Assembly (NCBI GenBank): GCA_018713755.1
Contig: DVOG01000094.1
Coordinates: forward strand, 1 to 12,094
DNA: 12,094 nt
Source of the DNA: Candidatus Spyradosoma merdigallinarum
GTDB lineage: Bacteria > Verrucomicrobiota > Verrucomicrobiia > Opitutales > UBA953
Direction: 5' to 3'
In this document: positions 1 to 8,520 of the stretch, in pieces
How positions within the stretch are numbered: position 1 is the first letter of the stretch
How the letters are laid out: every line of letters begins with the position of its first letter
The notes under the pieces: model-generated
Told to the model about the DNA's origin: nothing
Databases searched by the model: none
What the model saw: only the letters and a program-made list of their open reading frames with translations
Position numbers and translations under genes: made by a program

Positions 1-3000
1 CGCAGATACTGCGCGACTTCGGTCACGGTCGCGACCGTCGACTTGGAGCTCCCGCGCGTGACGCGCTGCTCGATGGCGACGGTCGGCGGCAAGCCTTCCA
101 GCGCGTCCGCGTCCGGGCGCGGGAGCTGTTCGACGAACTGGCGCGCGTACGCGCTCATGCATTCCATGAAGCGGCGCTGTCCTTCCGCGAAAATCACGTC
201 GAAGGCGAGCGTGGATTTCCCCGAACCGGAAACGCCGGAAAAGACGGTGAGCGCGTCGTGCGGAATGTCGAGCGACACGTTTTTCAGATTGTGTTCGCGC
301 ACGCCGCGCAAACGGATTTCCGGCGCGGCGGGAACGGAGGCGGCCGTTTTCTCGGGAGCGTTTTCGCGGCGCGCGGCGGCGCTTTTTTCCGCGGGGAAGG
401 CGGGCGTCCCCTTCAGCGCCTCGCGCAGGAACGGCGCCGTCGCCGTGTTTCCGCGCGCGACTTCCTCCGGCGTTCCCGCCGCGACGAGCTTTCCGCCCGC
501 AGCGCCCGCGCCGGGACCGAGCTCAAGCAGGCGGTCGCAGGCGATCAGCACGTCCGTCTGGTGCTCGATCGCGACGACGGTGTTCCCGGCGTCGACGAGT
601 TTTCTCAGCACGCGCAGCAGCATCGCGACGTCTTCGCGGTGCAGACCCGTCGTCGGTTCGTCGAGCAGGATGAGTTTTCCGGCGGCGTTCCCGTCCTCGC
701 CGCTTTCCGGGAGAAACTTCACGAGCTTCAGCCGCTGCGCCTCGCCGCCGGAAAGCGTGTTGAGCGGCTGCCCGAGCGCGAGGTAGCCCAGCCCGATGTC
801 CTCGAGCGCACCGAGCTTCGCGGCGATAGCGCGCGACGAAGCGAAGAAGCGCCGCGCCTCGGACACCGTCATGGCGAGAATTTCCGCGACGTTTTTTCCG
901 TTGAAGCGAAATTCCAGCACTTCCCTGCGGAAGCGTTTCCCTTCGCAGACCGGGCACGGCACGTGCACCTCGGAAAGGAACTGCATCTCGACGGTTTCCC
1001 AGCCCGCGCCGCCGCAGTGCGGGCAACGCCCGTCGCCGCTGTTGAAGGAAAAATGCGACGCCGTCAGCCCGAGAGCCGCCGCCTCTTCCGTTCCCGCGAG
1101 CAGCCGCCGCACGTGTTCCCACACGCCCGCGTAGAGCGCCGTGTTCGAGCGCGGCGTCTTCGAGACCGGGGACTGGTCGACGAGCACGACCTCGCCGAGC
1201 GGCTCGGCGCTCTCGAAAACGAACGGCGGAAGCTCGAAATCGTCTTCGGCGGGAACGCCGGATTTTTCCGCCGCGAAATGCGCCAGCACGTTGTTCACCA
1301 GCGTCGATTTCCCCGAACCGGAAACGCCGCAGACGCCGACGAGGGCGCGCATCGGGAACTCCGCCGCGAAGCCGCGCAGGTTGTGCGCCGTCACGCCGCG
1401 CAGACGGATTTTCGGCGCGGCGGCGAAATCGAATTTCCGCCCGGAGGATTTTTCGGGAACGCGCGCGCCGCTCAGCCACGCGCCCGTCGCGGATTCCGCG
1501 CAGCGGCAAACGCCGGCGGGAACGCCCGCGTAGACGAGCCGCCCGCCCTCCGCGCCCGGCCGCGGTCCGATTTCGATCAGCCAGTCCGCCGCGCGCATGA
1601 CGGATTCGTCGTGCTCGACGACGACGACGGTGTTCCCGCGGTCGACGAGGCGGCGCAGAATCGCGGTCATTTTTCCGAGGTCGCGCGGGTGCAGCCCGAC
1701 GCTGGGTTCGTCGAGAATGAAAAGCGTGTTGGCGAGCGAGGCGCCGAGGCAGGTCGTGAGGTTTACGCGCTGCGTTTCTCCGCCGGAAAGCGTGCGGGAC
1801 TGGCGGTCGAGCGTCAAGTAGCCCAGCCCGACTTCCCGCAGAAACGAAAGGCGATTCAGCGTTTCGCCGAGCGCGGCTTCCTCCGGCGCGGGAACGCCGC
1901 CGCCGTTCCCGTTCCCGCGCTGCGGCGGGCGCGCCTCGGAAAGCAGCGCGAAAAGCTCGTCCGCGGTTTTGGCGAACAGCTCCGGAAGCGTGTTCCCGCG
2001 CCATTTCCAGCACAGCGATTCCTCGCGGAAACGCGTGCCGCCGCATTCCGGACATTTCACGTAGGCGCGGAAGCGCGAAAGAAAAACGCGCACGTGCATT
2101 TTGTAGGACGTGCTTTCCAGCCACGAGAAAAAGCGCCGCACGCCGTACCAGCCGCGCGTCCAGTTTTCGTCCGACCAGTCCTCGTCGCCCGCGAGCACGA
2201 ACTCGCGCTGCGCCTCGGAAAGCGCGTTCCACGGCACGTCCGTCGGGATTTTCATGCGGCGGCAGGCGCGCAGCAGGTCGCGCTGCGATTCGCCGTAAAT
2301 TTCGCCGGAAAACGGAGCGAAGACGCCCTCGGCGAGCGTCTTCGTCTCGTCGGGAATGACTTTTCTCCAGTCGAGCTCGATCACGCGGCCGAAGCCGCGG
2401 CAGCGCGGACACGCGCCGACGGGCGAATTGAAGGAGAACAGCGCCGGCGTCGGCTCGCGGAAGCGTCGGCGCGTCGCCGGGGAAACCAGCCTGTCCGCGT
2501 AGACGCCGCGCTCGGAAAAAGTCCCGTCGCCGTTTTTCCCGAAGAGAAAGACGATCCCGCCGCCGAGCCGCATCGCCGCCGCCGCGGCCTCGAGGAAGCG
2601 GGAGCGCTCCGTATCGGAAATTTCGATACGGTCGGCGACGATGAAGATTCTCCGCGCCTCCGCGGGAACGTCCTCTTCGGAAAAATCTTCGAGCTCGAAC
2701 ATTTTCCCGCCGCAAAGCGCGCGCGCGAAGCCCTGCGCGGCGTATTCGGAAAGGATCCCGCGCCAGCCGATTTTTTCCGGCCGTTCGACGAGAAAGGCGA
2801 CGGCGAGCGCCGTTCCCGCGAAGCGTTCCCGCGCCTCGCGCCAGACCGTCGCCGGAGAATGCGCGCGCAGCGGCGTTCCCGTCGCGGGATCGATCAGTTC
2901 CGCGCCGTGCGCGAACCAGATTTTCATCCAGTCGCAAAGCTCCGTCATCGTCCCGACCGTCGAACGCGACGTCTTCACGGAATTGCCCTGGCGAATCGCG

Positions 3001-3263
3001 ACGGAGGGGCGCACGTTCTCGACGGCGTCGACGTCCGCCTCCGGCAGCAGCTCGAGGAACTGCCGCGTGTAGGGCGAAAACGTCTCGACGTAGCGGCGCT
3101 GCCCTTCGGCGTGCAGCGTTTCGAAGACGAGCGAAGATTTCCCGGCGCCGCTCAGCCCGGTGACGACGACGAGCTTTCCGACGGGAATGTCGACGTCGAT
3201 TCCTTTGAGATTGTTCTGGCGCACTCCGCGCAGGCGGACGGCTTCCGGCTTCGTCTTTTTCAT
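1..3263 (-). CDS. uvrA: UvrA excinuclease subunit, tandem double-length form (5' part, runs off left edge)
   Basis: DNA-damage-sensing ATPase of the UvrABC nucleotide excision repair complex, cytoplasmic. The frame is open from ATG at 3263 to the left edge, so 1087 codons are visible. Copy 1 is a complete UvrA. It has Walker A GLSGAGKSS at residues 36-44, zinc cysteines C285/C288 and C404/C407, ABC signature LSGGETQR at 492-499 and Walker B ending LDEP near 517-520. A second ATPase follows: GVSGSGKST at 646-654, zinc cysteines C747/C750 and C770/C773, LSGGEAQR at 837-844 and LLDEP near 866-870. After an Ala/Pro-rich linker (about 951-983) a new UvrA N-terminus begins at about 984, with GVSGSGKST at 1010-1018, the EGQRR and ARQF blocks and the TVAIEQ segment. 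A normal UvrA ends at about 940-1000 residues, so this is two UvrAs in one chain, as in Chlamydia. In copy 1 the first P-loop has Ala where Ser is usual. No clear Shine-Dalgarno sequence precedes the start. Divergent from the adenine deaminase gene. Confidence 0.93.
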   Translation of the reverse strand, partial: MKKTKPEAVRLRGVRQNNLKGIDVDIPVGKLVVVTGLSGAGKSSLVFETLHAEGQRRYVETFSPYTRQFLELLPEADVDAVENVRPSVAIRQGNSVKTSRSTVGTMTELCDWMKIWFAHGAELIDPATGTPLRAHSPATVWREARERFAGTALAVAFLVERPEKIGWRGILSEYAAQGFARALCGGKMFELEDFSEEDVPAEARRIFIVADRIEISDTERSRFLEAAAAAMRLGGGIVFLFGKNGDGTFSERGVYADRLVSPATRRRFREPTPALFSFNSPVGACPRCRGFGRVIELDWRKVIPDETKTLAEGVFAPFSGEIYGESQRDLLRACRRMKIPTDVPWNALSEAQREFVLAGDEDWSDENWTRGWYGVRRFFSWLESTSYKMHVRVFLSRFRAYVKCPECGGTRFREESLCWKWRGNTLPELFAKTADELFALLSEARPPQRGNGNGGGVPAPEEAALGETLNRLSFLREVGLGYLTLDRQSRTLSGGETQRVNLTTCLGASLANTLFILDEPSVGLHPRDLGKMTAILRRLVDRGNTVVVVEHDESVMRAADWLIEIGPRPGAEGGRLVYAGVPAGVCRCAESATGAWLSGARVPEKSSGRKFDFAAAPKIRLRGVTAHNLRGFAAEFPMRALVGVCGVSGSGKSTLVNNVLAHFAAEKSGVPAEDDFELPPFVFESAEPLGEVVLVDQSPVSKTPRSNTALYAGVWEHVRRLLAGTEEAAALGLTASHFSFNSGDGRCPHCGGAGWETVEMQFLSEVHVPCPVCEGKRFRREVLEFRFNGKNVAEILAMTVSEARRFFASSRAIAAKLGALEDIGLGYLALGQPLNTLSGGEAQRLKLVKFLPESGEDGNAAGKLILLDEPTTGLHREDVAMLLRVLRKLVDAGNTVVAIEHQTDVLIACDRLLELGPGAGAAGGKLVAAGTPEEVARGNTATAPFLREALKGTPAFPAEKSAAARRENAPEKTAASVPAAPEIRLRGVREHNLKNVSLDIPHDALTVFSGVSGSGKSTLAFDVIFAEGQRRFMECMSAYARQFVEQLPRPDADALEGLPPTVAIEQRVTRGSSKSTVATVTEVAQYL

Positions 3264-3426
3264 GCGTTTCTGCTTTTCGGAAATAATCTATTTTAAAGCC
3301 CGCGGCAACACTCGCCCGCCGCGCGTTCCCGCGCCGACGATCCCGCGGGAACGGAACCCCGCGGGAACGCGCGCCCGCATGATTTCGCGGCGGCGGAAAA
3401 TTCGAAGTTGTGTTATAAAAGCGGCG
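3264..3426. other. Divergent intergenic region uvrA/ade with three GCGGGAACG motifs
   Basis: Contains the 5' regions of both flanking genes. Exact motif copies lie at 3324-3332 (reverse), 3345-3353 (forward) and 3361-3369 (forward). The first two form an inverted pair with a 9-bp stem and a 12-base loop. No T-tract follows on either strand, and the two genes point outward, so this is not a terminator. An AT-rich patch at about 3281-3296 lies just upstream of uvrA and probably holds its promoter. A TAAAAT hexamer on the minus strand at 3290-3295 is one candidate, but I see no convincing partner -35. Confidence 0.6.
3411..3419 (+). promoter_or_regulatory. Candidate extended -10 promoter of ade
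   Basis: TGTTATAAA matches an extended -10 (TGn followed by TATAAA at 3414-3419). No good -35 hexamer is seen 16-18 bp upstream, which an extended -10 can tolerate. Transcription would begin about 7 bases downstream, at or next to the ATG at 3427, so the mRNA would be leaderless or nearly so. There is no Shine-Dalgarno sequence in front of this ATG, which agrees. Inference from sequence only. Confidence 0.35.
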
Positions 3427-5064
3427 ATGGAACGGTTCGACAAAGTCCTGAAAAACTGCCGCGCGCTCGACGTGCGCGCGGGCGGCATCGGCAAAGCCGA
3501 CATCGCTTTCAGAAACGGCCTGATCGCCGCCGTAGGCGAAAATCTGGGCGAAGGCGAGGACTGCGGCGGGCTTTTCGCGCTGCCCGGCTTCATCGACGCG
3601 CACGTCCATATCGAAAGCAGCCAGCTGATTCCCTCGCGTTTCGCCGAGGCGGTCGTGCCCCGCGGAACGACAACCGTCGTCGCCGACCCGCACGAAATCG
3701 CCAACGTGTGCGGCATGGACGGCGTCGATTTCATGATCGCGGACGCCGCGGGGACGCCGCTCGAAGTCAAGATGATGATGCCGTCCTGCGTTCCCGCCTC
3801 GCCCGCGGAAAGCGGCGGAGCGGTTTTGGACGCGGGCGCCGTCGCCGCGGCGCTCGCCCGCGACGACATCTTCGGCTTGGGCGAAATGATGAACTATCCC
3901 GGCGTGACGGGCGGCGACGCCGAGGCGCTCGCCAAGCTCGCCGCCGCGCGCGCGGCGGGAAAGCCGGTCGACGGGCATTTCCCCGGCGGGAAAGGCCCGG
4001 AACTCGCCGCCTATGCCGCCGCGGGCATTTCGTCCGACCACGAATGCAACGACGCGGACGAAGCGCGCGACAAGCTTGCCGCGGGAATGGACGTGTTCAT
4101 TCGCCAAGGCAGCGCGGGCAAGCAGCTGCTCGCCATCCTTCCCGCCGTGAACGAAGGCAACATTGCGCGCTTTTCTCTGTGCACGGACGACTGCTGCGCG
4201 GCGGACATTCTGAATTTCGGGCACATTGACCGCATTTTGGCTCAGGCGACGGCGGCGGGCGTTCCCGCGGCGGACGCCGTGCGCATGGCGACGCTCAATC
4301 CCGCCGAGCACTACGGGCTCAACTGCGGCGCGATCGAACGCGGCAGGCAGGCTGACGTCGTCCTCGTTCCCGATCTCGAAAATTTCAAGCCGCTTCGCGT
4401 GTACAAGCGCGGCGTGCTCGTCGCCGAGCGAGGCAAAGCGCTGTTCAATGCCGCTCCCGCCGACTTGTCGAAAGTCACGAACACGCTGCGCATGCCGCCC
4501 GTGACCGAGGACAAGCTCCGGCTCGCGGGAACGGCGCGGCGTTACGCGCTCAAAATGCAAGCGGGCAGTCTGATAAAAGAGCTCGCGCCGTTCAAGGAAG
4601 GACTGCCCAAGCTTTGCGTCGCCGAACGCCACAAAAACACTGGCAGGACGGGCGTCTGCGCGCTCGACGGCTACGGCATAAAGGGCGGCGCGATCGCGCT
4701 TTCGATTTCTCACGACGCGCACAACGTCGTCTGCGCGGGCGATTCGGACGCGGACATGCGCCTGGCGATGAATTCGCTCCTGCCCATGGGCGGCGGCATT
4801 TGCGCGGTCAAAAACGGAAAACTCGCGCTTTCGCTGGCGCTGCCCGTCGCGGGGCTGATGAGCTGCGCTCCCGCGGAACAGACGGCGGCGAAAATGACGG
4901 CGATCAACGACTTCTGCAAAAAGCAGCTCCGCGTCGACGCCGAGGCCGAACCGGTCATGGCGCTGTCCTTCCTCGCGCTCACGGTGATCCCGCATGCGTG
5001 CCTGACGGACCGAGGGCTTTTCGACGCGGACAAATTCCGTTTCATCCGGGACGCGGGCGTCTGA
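3427..5064 (+). CDS. ade: Adenine deaminase (metal-dependent amidohydrolase)
   Basis: Converts adenine to hypoxanthine and ammonia in purine salvage; cytoplasmic. The 545-residue product is close to the usual 550-590 of bacterial Ade. The amidohydrolase metal site is visible: HVH at residues 59-61 in a GFIDAHVHIESS block, GLGEMM with E153, DGH with H184, SSDHE with H205, and CTDD with D254. The NPAEHYGL segment (about 291-298) and the C-terminal stretch with GGGI near 455-458 are typical of this family rather than of dihydroorotase or imidazolonepropionase. The frame stays open well upstream, but homology-like sequence begins at the ATG at 3427 (MERFDKVLKN); the upstream part is low-complexity Arg/Pro translation of intergenic DNA. 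The gene stands alone on its strand: uvrA diverges from it and the acetyltransferase converges on it. A strong terminator follows 47 bp after the stop. Confidence 0.94.
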   Translation: MERFDKVLKNCRALDVRAGGIGKADIAFRNGLIAAVGENLGEGEDCGGLFALPGFIDAHVHIESSQLIPSRFAEAVVPRGTTTVVADPHEIANVCGMDGVDFMIADAAGTPLEVKMMMPSCVPASPAESGGAVLDAGAVAAALARDDIFGLGEMMNYPGVTGGDAEALAKLAAARAAGKPVDGHFPGGKGPELAAYAAAGISSDHECNDADEARDKLAAGMDVFIRQGSAGKQLLAILPAVNEGNIARFSLCTDDCCAADILNFGHIDRILAQATAAGVPAADAVRMATLNPAEHYGLNCGAIERGRQADVVLVPDLENFKPLRVYKRGVLVAERGKALFNAAPADLSKVTNTLRMPPVTEDKLRLAGTARRYALKMQAGSLIKELAPFKEGLPKLCVAERHKNTGRTGVCALDGYGIKGGAIALSISHDAHNVVCAGDSDADMRLAMNSLLPMGGGICAVKNGKLALSLALPVAGLMSCAPAEQTAAKMTAINDFCKKQLRVDAEAEPVMALSFLALTVIPHACLTDRGLFDADKFRFIRDAGV

Positions 5065-5111
5065 TGAAAACGTCCCGCGCGCGGAAACGGAGGCGCGCGG
5101 GAGCGAATCCG

Positions 5112-5147
5112 CGTTCCCGCCGGGGCTCCCCGCGGGAACGTTTTTTT
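5112..5147 (+). terminator. Rho-independent terminator of ade, built from an inverted GCGGGAACG pair
   Basis: Left arm CGTTCCCGC at 5112-5120 pairs perfectly with GCGGGAACG at 5132-5140. After one C-C mismatch, three more G-C pairs close a small loop at 5125-5127. Seven T residues follow at 5141-5147. The stem lies 47 bp after the ade stop codon. Using two inverted copies of the window-wide repeat as the stem is the arrangement known for uptake-sequence pairs in Neisseria and Haemophilus. Confidence 0.85.
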
Positions 5148-5170
5148 GTCCCGCGAAAAGCGGGAACGGA

Positions 5171-5773
5171 TCAGGCCGCGCCGTTGATTCTGCGAATGAC
5201 GCGACACGGCGTTCCCGCTGCGACGCAGTCGGGGGGAACGTCGCGAGTCACGACGCTGCCGGCGCCGATCACGCTCCCGCGCCCGATCGTAACGCCGCCC
5301 AACAGAATGCACCCCGCGCCGATCCAACATCCGTCTTCAATGACGACGGGCAACGCCCGCGTGCGCCAAAAATAAGCGGAGCTTCCGGGCGCCCAATCGG
5401 GATTGAGCCGTTCGGCGAGTTCCACGGGATGCGTCGCCGTGTTGATCTGCACGCCGGGCGCGATCAGCACGCCGTTCCCGATCGTAATCGTGTTGCTGTC
5501 GATGAACGTGCAGCGCAAATTGACGGAAACGTTGTCGCCGATGAAAATGTTGTCGCCGAAGCCGCAGACGAATTCGTCGCCCACCGTAACGTTCGTTCCC
5601 ACGCGGCCGAAAAGCTCCTTCAGCATCGCGTAGCGCCTGTCGCGCTGCGCGTAAGGCACGGCGTTGTAGGCGCGGCACCACGCCGACGCGCGCGCCTTCC
5701 GCGCGATGAAGCTCGGCGCGTGGCAGTCGTAAATCTCCCCGCGCAGGCACTTCTCCTCTTCCGTTTCGCTCAT
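5171..5773 (-). CDS. Maltose/galactoside-type O-acetyltransferase (left-handed beta-helix family)
   Basis: Acetyl-CoA-dependent sugar O-acetyltransferase of the Maa/LacA group; cytoplasmic, trimeric in characterised members. The 200-residue length is typical. The N-terminus carries the maltose-acetyltransferase cap (EKCLRGEIYDCHAPSF at about 7-22, then an Arg/Ala helix ending in AYN at 35-37). Hexapeptide repeats follow (IFIGDNVSV, ITIGNGVLIAPGV, VVIEDGCWIGAGCIL, VTIGRGSVIGAGSVV). Catalytic His115 sits in the NTATHP motif, as in LacA H115. The ATG at 5773 is chosen because the cap domain begins right after it; a weak AAAGAG lies upstream. It follows the aconitase gene by 71 bp on the same strand, but a weak terminator lies between them, so co-transcription is uncertain. 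The true acceptor sugar cannot be told from sequence; maa or lacA would both be acceptable names for the family. Confidence 0.88.
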   Translation of the reverse strand: MSETEEEKCLRGEIYDCHAPSFIARKARASAWCRAYNAVPYAQRDRRYAMLKELFGRVGTNVTVGDEFVCGFGDNIFIGDNVSVNLRCTFIDSNTITIGNGVLIAPGVQINTATHPVELAERLNPDWAPGSSAYFWRTRALPVVIEDGCWIGAGCILLGGVTIGRGSVIGAGSVVTRDVPPDCVAAGTPCRVIRRINGAA

Positions 5774-5814
5774 GATTCAGCTCTTTTTTGTCCGAGAAAA
5801 AAAATGGAGGCGGC

Positions 5815-5844
5815 AAAAGCGCGCGCGGCGGGAACGCGGTGCGC
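5815..5844 (-). terminator. Possible weak terminator after aconitase
   Basis: On the minus strand, directly after the acn stop, GCGC (5841-5844) and an inner CGCG can pair with downstream CGCG and GCGC (5819-5822), leaving a TTCCCGC loop that belongs to the motif copy at 5828-5836. TTTT follows at 5815-5818, and a longer T8 tract appears about ten bases further on. The internal loop and short T-tract make this weak; it might instead be a chance product of GC-rich sequence. Confidence 0.35.
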
Positions 5845-8511
5845 TCAGCCGAGGATTTTCCGCAGCACGAACTGCAGAATGCCGCTCGCCGCGCAATACT
5901 GCGATTCCGCGAGCGTGTCGATGCGGCAGCGCAGCGCGGCGCGCGCGACGCTCCCGTCGGCGCGGCGCACGACGAGCGTCGCCGCCTGCTTCGGCTTCAC
6001 GGGATTTTCCAGCCCTTCGATGTCGAAAATTTCCGTGCCGTCGAGTCCGAGCGTGTCCGCGCTTTCGCCGTCGGCGAATTCGAACGGAATCACGCCCATG
6101 CCGATCAGGTTGGAGCGGTGAATGCGCTCGAAGCTGCGCGCGACGACGGCGCGCACGCCGAGCAGCGCCGCGCCCTTCGCCGCCCAGTCGCGCGACGATC
6201 CCATGCCGTAATCCGCGCCGGCGAAGACGACGAGCGGCGTTCCCGCGCGCTTGTAGGCTTCGCTCGCCTCGAAAATCGTCGTCGGCGTTCCCGCGGGCTG
6301 CAGTTTGGTGAAACCGCCTTCCTTGCCGTCCGCCATTTTGTTTTTGATGCGCACGTTCGCGAAGGTGCCGCGCACCATGATGCGGTCGTTCCCGCGGCGG
6401 GAGCCGTAGGTGTTGAATTTTTCGCGGGGAACGCCGCGCGCCGTCAGGTATTTCCCGGCGGGCGTCTCCGGAGAAAACGCTCCCGCGGGAGAAATGTGAT
6501 CCGTCGTCACGGAATCGCCGAGAATCGCCAGCGCGCGCATTCCCGCGAGCGACGGCGGCGGCGGAAGCTCTTTCGAAAAGCCGTCGAAATACGGCGGGAG
6601 CTGAACGTAGGTCGAGTCTTCGCGCCAGCCGAAAAGCGCGCCGCTCGCCGCCGGAACGTCTTTCCACTCCGCCGTCGCGTCGTCGAACGAAGCGTAGCGC
6701 TTCGCGAACATTTCCGGACGCACGGCGGCGATCGCCGCGTCGATTTCCGCGCGCGTCGGCCAAACGTCGCGAAGGAAGACGGGAGCGCCGTCCGTTCCCG
6801 CGCCGAGAGGCTCTTTTTCCAAATCGATGTCGATGCGCCCCGCCAGCGCGAAGGCGACGACGAGCGGCGGCGACATCAGGAAATTCGATTTCACGAGCGG
6901 ATGAATGCGCGCCTCGAAATTGCGGTTGCCGGAAAGCACGCTCGCCGTGACGAGATTGCCTTCGCGGATCGCGGACTCGACTTCCGGCGCGAGCGGCCCG
7001 GAATTGCCGATGCAGGTCGTGCAGCCGTAGCCGACGAGGTTGAAGCCGAGCGCGTCCAGATACGGCGTCAGCCCCGCCGCGTTCAGATAATCCGTGACGA
7101 CGCGCGAGCCCGGCGCGAGCGAGGTCTTCACCCGCGCGGGAACGCGCAGACCCTTTTCGACCGCGCGCTTCGCCAGAAGCCCCGCCGCGACGAGCACTTC
7201 GGGGTTCGACGTGTTCGTGCAGCTCGTGATCGCCGCGATGACGACGCTGCCGTCGCGCAGGCCCGTTCCCTCGTCGCCGCCCGCCGCGGGAGCGCCGCCT
7301 TTGATTTCGGCGGCGAATTTTTCAAAGACGTTTTTGACGTTCCCGAGCGCGATGCGGTCCTGCGGGCGCTTCGGTCCCGCGACGCTGCGCTCGACCGTCG
7401 AAAGATCGAGCTCGACAACTTTCGTGTAGCGGATTTCGCCCGCTTTCGGCATGCCGAAAAGCCCCTGCGCGCGCAGGTAATCGCGCACGAGCGCGACTTT
7501 TTTCTCGTCGCGCCCCGTGAGGCGCAGGTAGTCCAGCGTCTTTTCGTCCACGGGGAAAAAGCCCGTCGTCGCGCCGTATTCCGGCGCCATGTTCGCGACG
7601 GTCGCGCGGTCGGCGAGCGAAAGCGATTCCGCGCCCTCGCCGAAAAATTCGACGAATTTTCCGACGACTTTTTCCGCGCGCAGCAGCTCCGTCACGCGCA
7701 GCGCGAGATCCGTCGCCAGCGAGCCCTCCGGCAGCGTTCCCGTCAGATGCACGCCGACGACTTCCGGCGTCTGGAAACACACCGGCTGGCCGAGCATTCC
7801 CGCTTCCGCCTCGATGCCGCCGACGCCCCAGCCGACGACGCCGATGCCGTTCACCATCGTCGTGTGCGAATCCGTCCCGACGACGGAATCCGGGTAGAAC
7901 ACCGTTCCCGCCGGCGTTTCCTTTTCGAAGACGACGCGCGCGAGGTATTCGAGATTCACCTGGTGGCAAATGCCCACGGCGGGCGGCACGACGGAAAACG
8001 TCTTGAACGCGCCCTGCCCCCATTTGAGCAGTTCGTAGCGCTCGGCGTTGCGCGAAAAATCCTTCTCGATGTTTTTGCGGAACGCGTCCGGCGTTCCCGC
8101 GAAATCGACCTGCACGGAATGGTCCACGACCATGTCCATAGGCACGAGCGGCTCGATCAGCGCGGGATCGCGCCCGAGCTTCGCGACGGCGTCGCGCATC
8201 GCCGCGAGGTCGACGAGCAGCGCCACGCCCGTCAGGTCCTGCAGCAGCACGCGCGCGACCGTGAACGGGATTTCCGCGTCCGCGGGAGCGGCGGCGTTCC
8301 AGCCCGCGAGCGCGCGCACGTCGTCCTCCGTCACGAGGACGCCGTCGCAGTTGCGCAGCAGGCTCTCGAGCACGACGCGCAGGCAAACCGGCATGGAGGA
8401 AACGTTCCCGAAGCCCGCTTCCTCCAGCGCGGGAACGCTGTAGAAAAAGCCTTTTTTGCCCGCTTCCGGGCTGTTGAATTCGCGCAGAGTCTGAAACGGA
8501 TTGTTCATCAT
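5845..8511 (-). CDS. acnA: Aconitate hydratase, AcnA/IRP1 type
   Basis: Interconverts citrate and isocitrate in the TCA cycle, using a [4Fe-4S] cluster; cytoplasmic. The 888-residue product matches AcnA length. Cluster ligands are C431 (ITSCTNTSNP block) and C497/C500 (YGCTTCIGN block), close to the spacing in E. coli AcnA. Other signatures are VGTDSHTTM in the first half, the RRGNDRIMVRGTF segment, and the swivel-domain GADYGMGSSRDWAAKG and RSFERIHRSNLIGMGV blocks. All three cluster Cys and the catalytic Ser region are present, so it should be active. The frame is open further upstream, but MMNNPFQTLREF is the natural N-terminus. Two adjacent ATGs (8511 and 8508) are possible starts. A candidate sigma-70-type promoter lies just upstream. 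The protease gene at 8621 diverges from it. Confidence 0.96.
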   Translation of the reverse strand: MMNNPFQTLREFNSPEAGKKGFFYSVPALEEAGFGNVSSMPVCLRVVLESLLRNCDGVLVTEDDVRALAGWNAAAPADAEIPFTVARVLLQDLTGVALLVDLAAMRDAVAKLGRDPALIEPLVPMDMVVDHSVQVDFAGTPDAFRKNIEKDFSRNAERYELLKWGQGAFKTFSVVPPAVGICHQVNLEYLARVVFEKETPAGTVFYPDSVVGTDSHTTMVNGIGVVGWGVGGIEAEAGMLGQPVCFQTPEVVGVHLTGTLPEGSLATDLALRVTELLRAEKVVGKFVEFFGEGAESLSLADRATVANMAPEYGATTGFFPVDEKTLDYLRLTGRDEKKVALVRDYLRAQGLFGMPKAGEIRYTKVVELDLSTVERSVAGPKRPQDRIALGNVKNVFEKFAAEIKGGAPAAGGDEGTGLRDGSVVIAAITSCTNTSNPEVLVAAGLLAKRAVEKGLRVPARVKTSLAPGSRVVTDYLNAAGLTPYLDALGFNLVGYGCTTCIGNSGPLAPEVESAIREGNLVTASVLSGNRNFEARIHPLVKSNFLMSPPLVVAFALAGRIDIDLEKEPLGAGTDGAPVFLRDVWPTRAEIDAAIAAVRPEMFAKRYASFDDATAEWKDVPAASGALFGWREDSTYVQLPPYFDGFSKELPPPPSLAGMRALAILGDSVTTDHISPAGAFSPETPAGKYLTARGVPREKFNTYGSRRGNDRIMVRGTFANVRIKNKMADGKEGGFTKLQPAGTPTTIFEASEAYKRAGTPLVVFAGADYGMGSSRDWAAKGAALLGVRAVVARSFERIHRSNLIGMGVIPFEFADGESADTLGLDGTEIFDIEGLENPVKPKQAATLVVRRADGSVARAALRCRIDTLAESQYCAASGILQFVLRKILG

Positions 8512-8520
8512 TTCCCGCTG

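Noticed and set aside
258..3296. Plus-strand open frame of about 1012 codons opposite uvrA
   Set aside because: It lies antisense to a clear UvrA reading frame, has Arg-rich composition and no recognisable motif.
3160..3426. Longer N-terminus for adenine deaminase using starts upstream of 3427
   Set aside because: The extension would overlap uvrA and translates to Arg/Pro-rich sequence unlike the family. The Ade fold begins at MERFDKV.
523..4995. Very long minus-strand open frame (about 1490 codons) overlapping uvrA and ade
   Set aside because: The translation is Arg/Ala low-complexity sequence with no domain. It spans two well-supported genes in other frames and is a by-product of high G+C.
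5148..5166. Hairpin just after the acetyltransferase as its rho-independent terminator
   Set aside because: There is a 6-bp stem, but on the minus strand it is followed by an A-tract, not a T-tract.
3427..5773. Foreign origin of ade and the acetyltransferase because motif copies seem sparser there
   Set aside because: The density (3 in 1638 bp and 1 in 603 bp) is within scatter of the other genes, such as the protease and the nuclease. Codon use looks alike.
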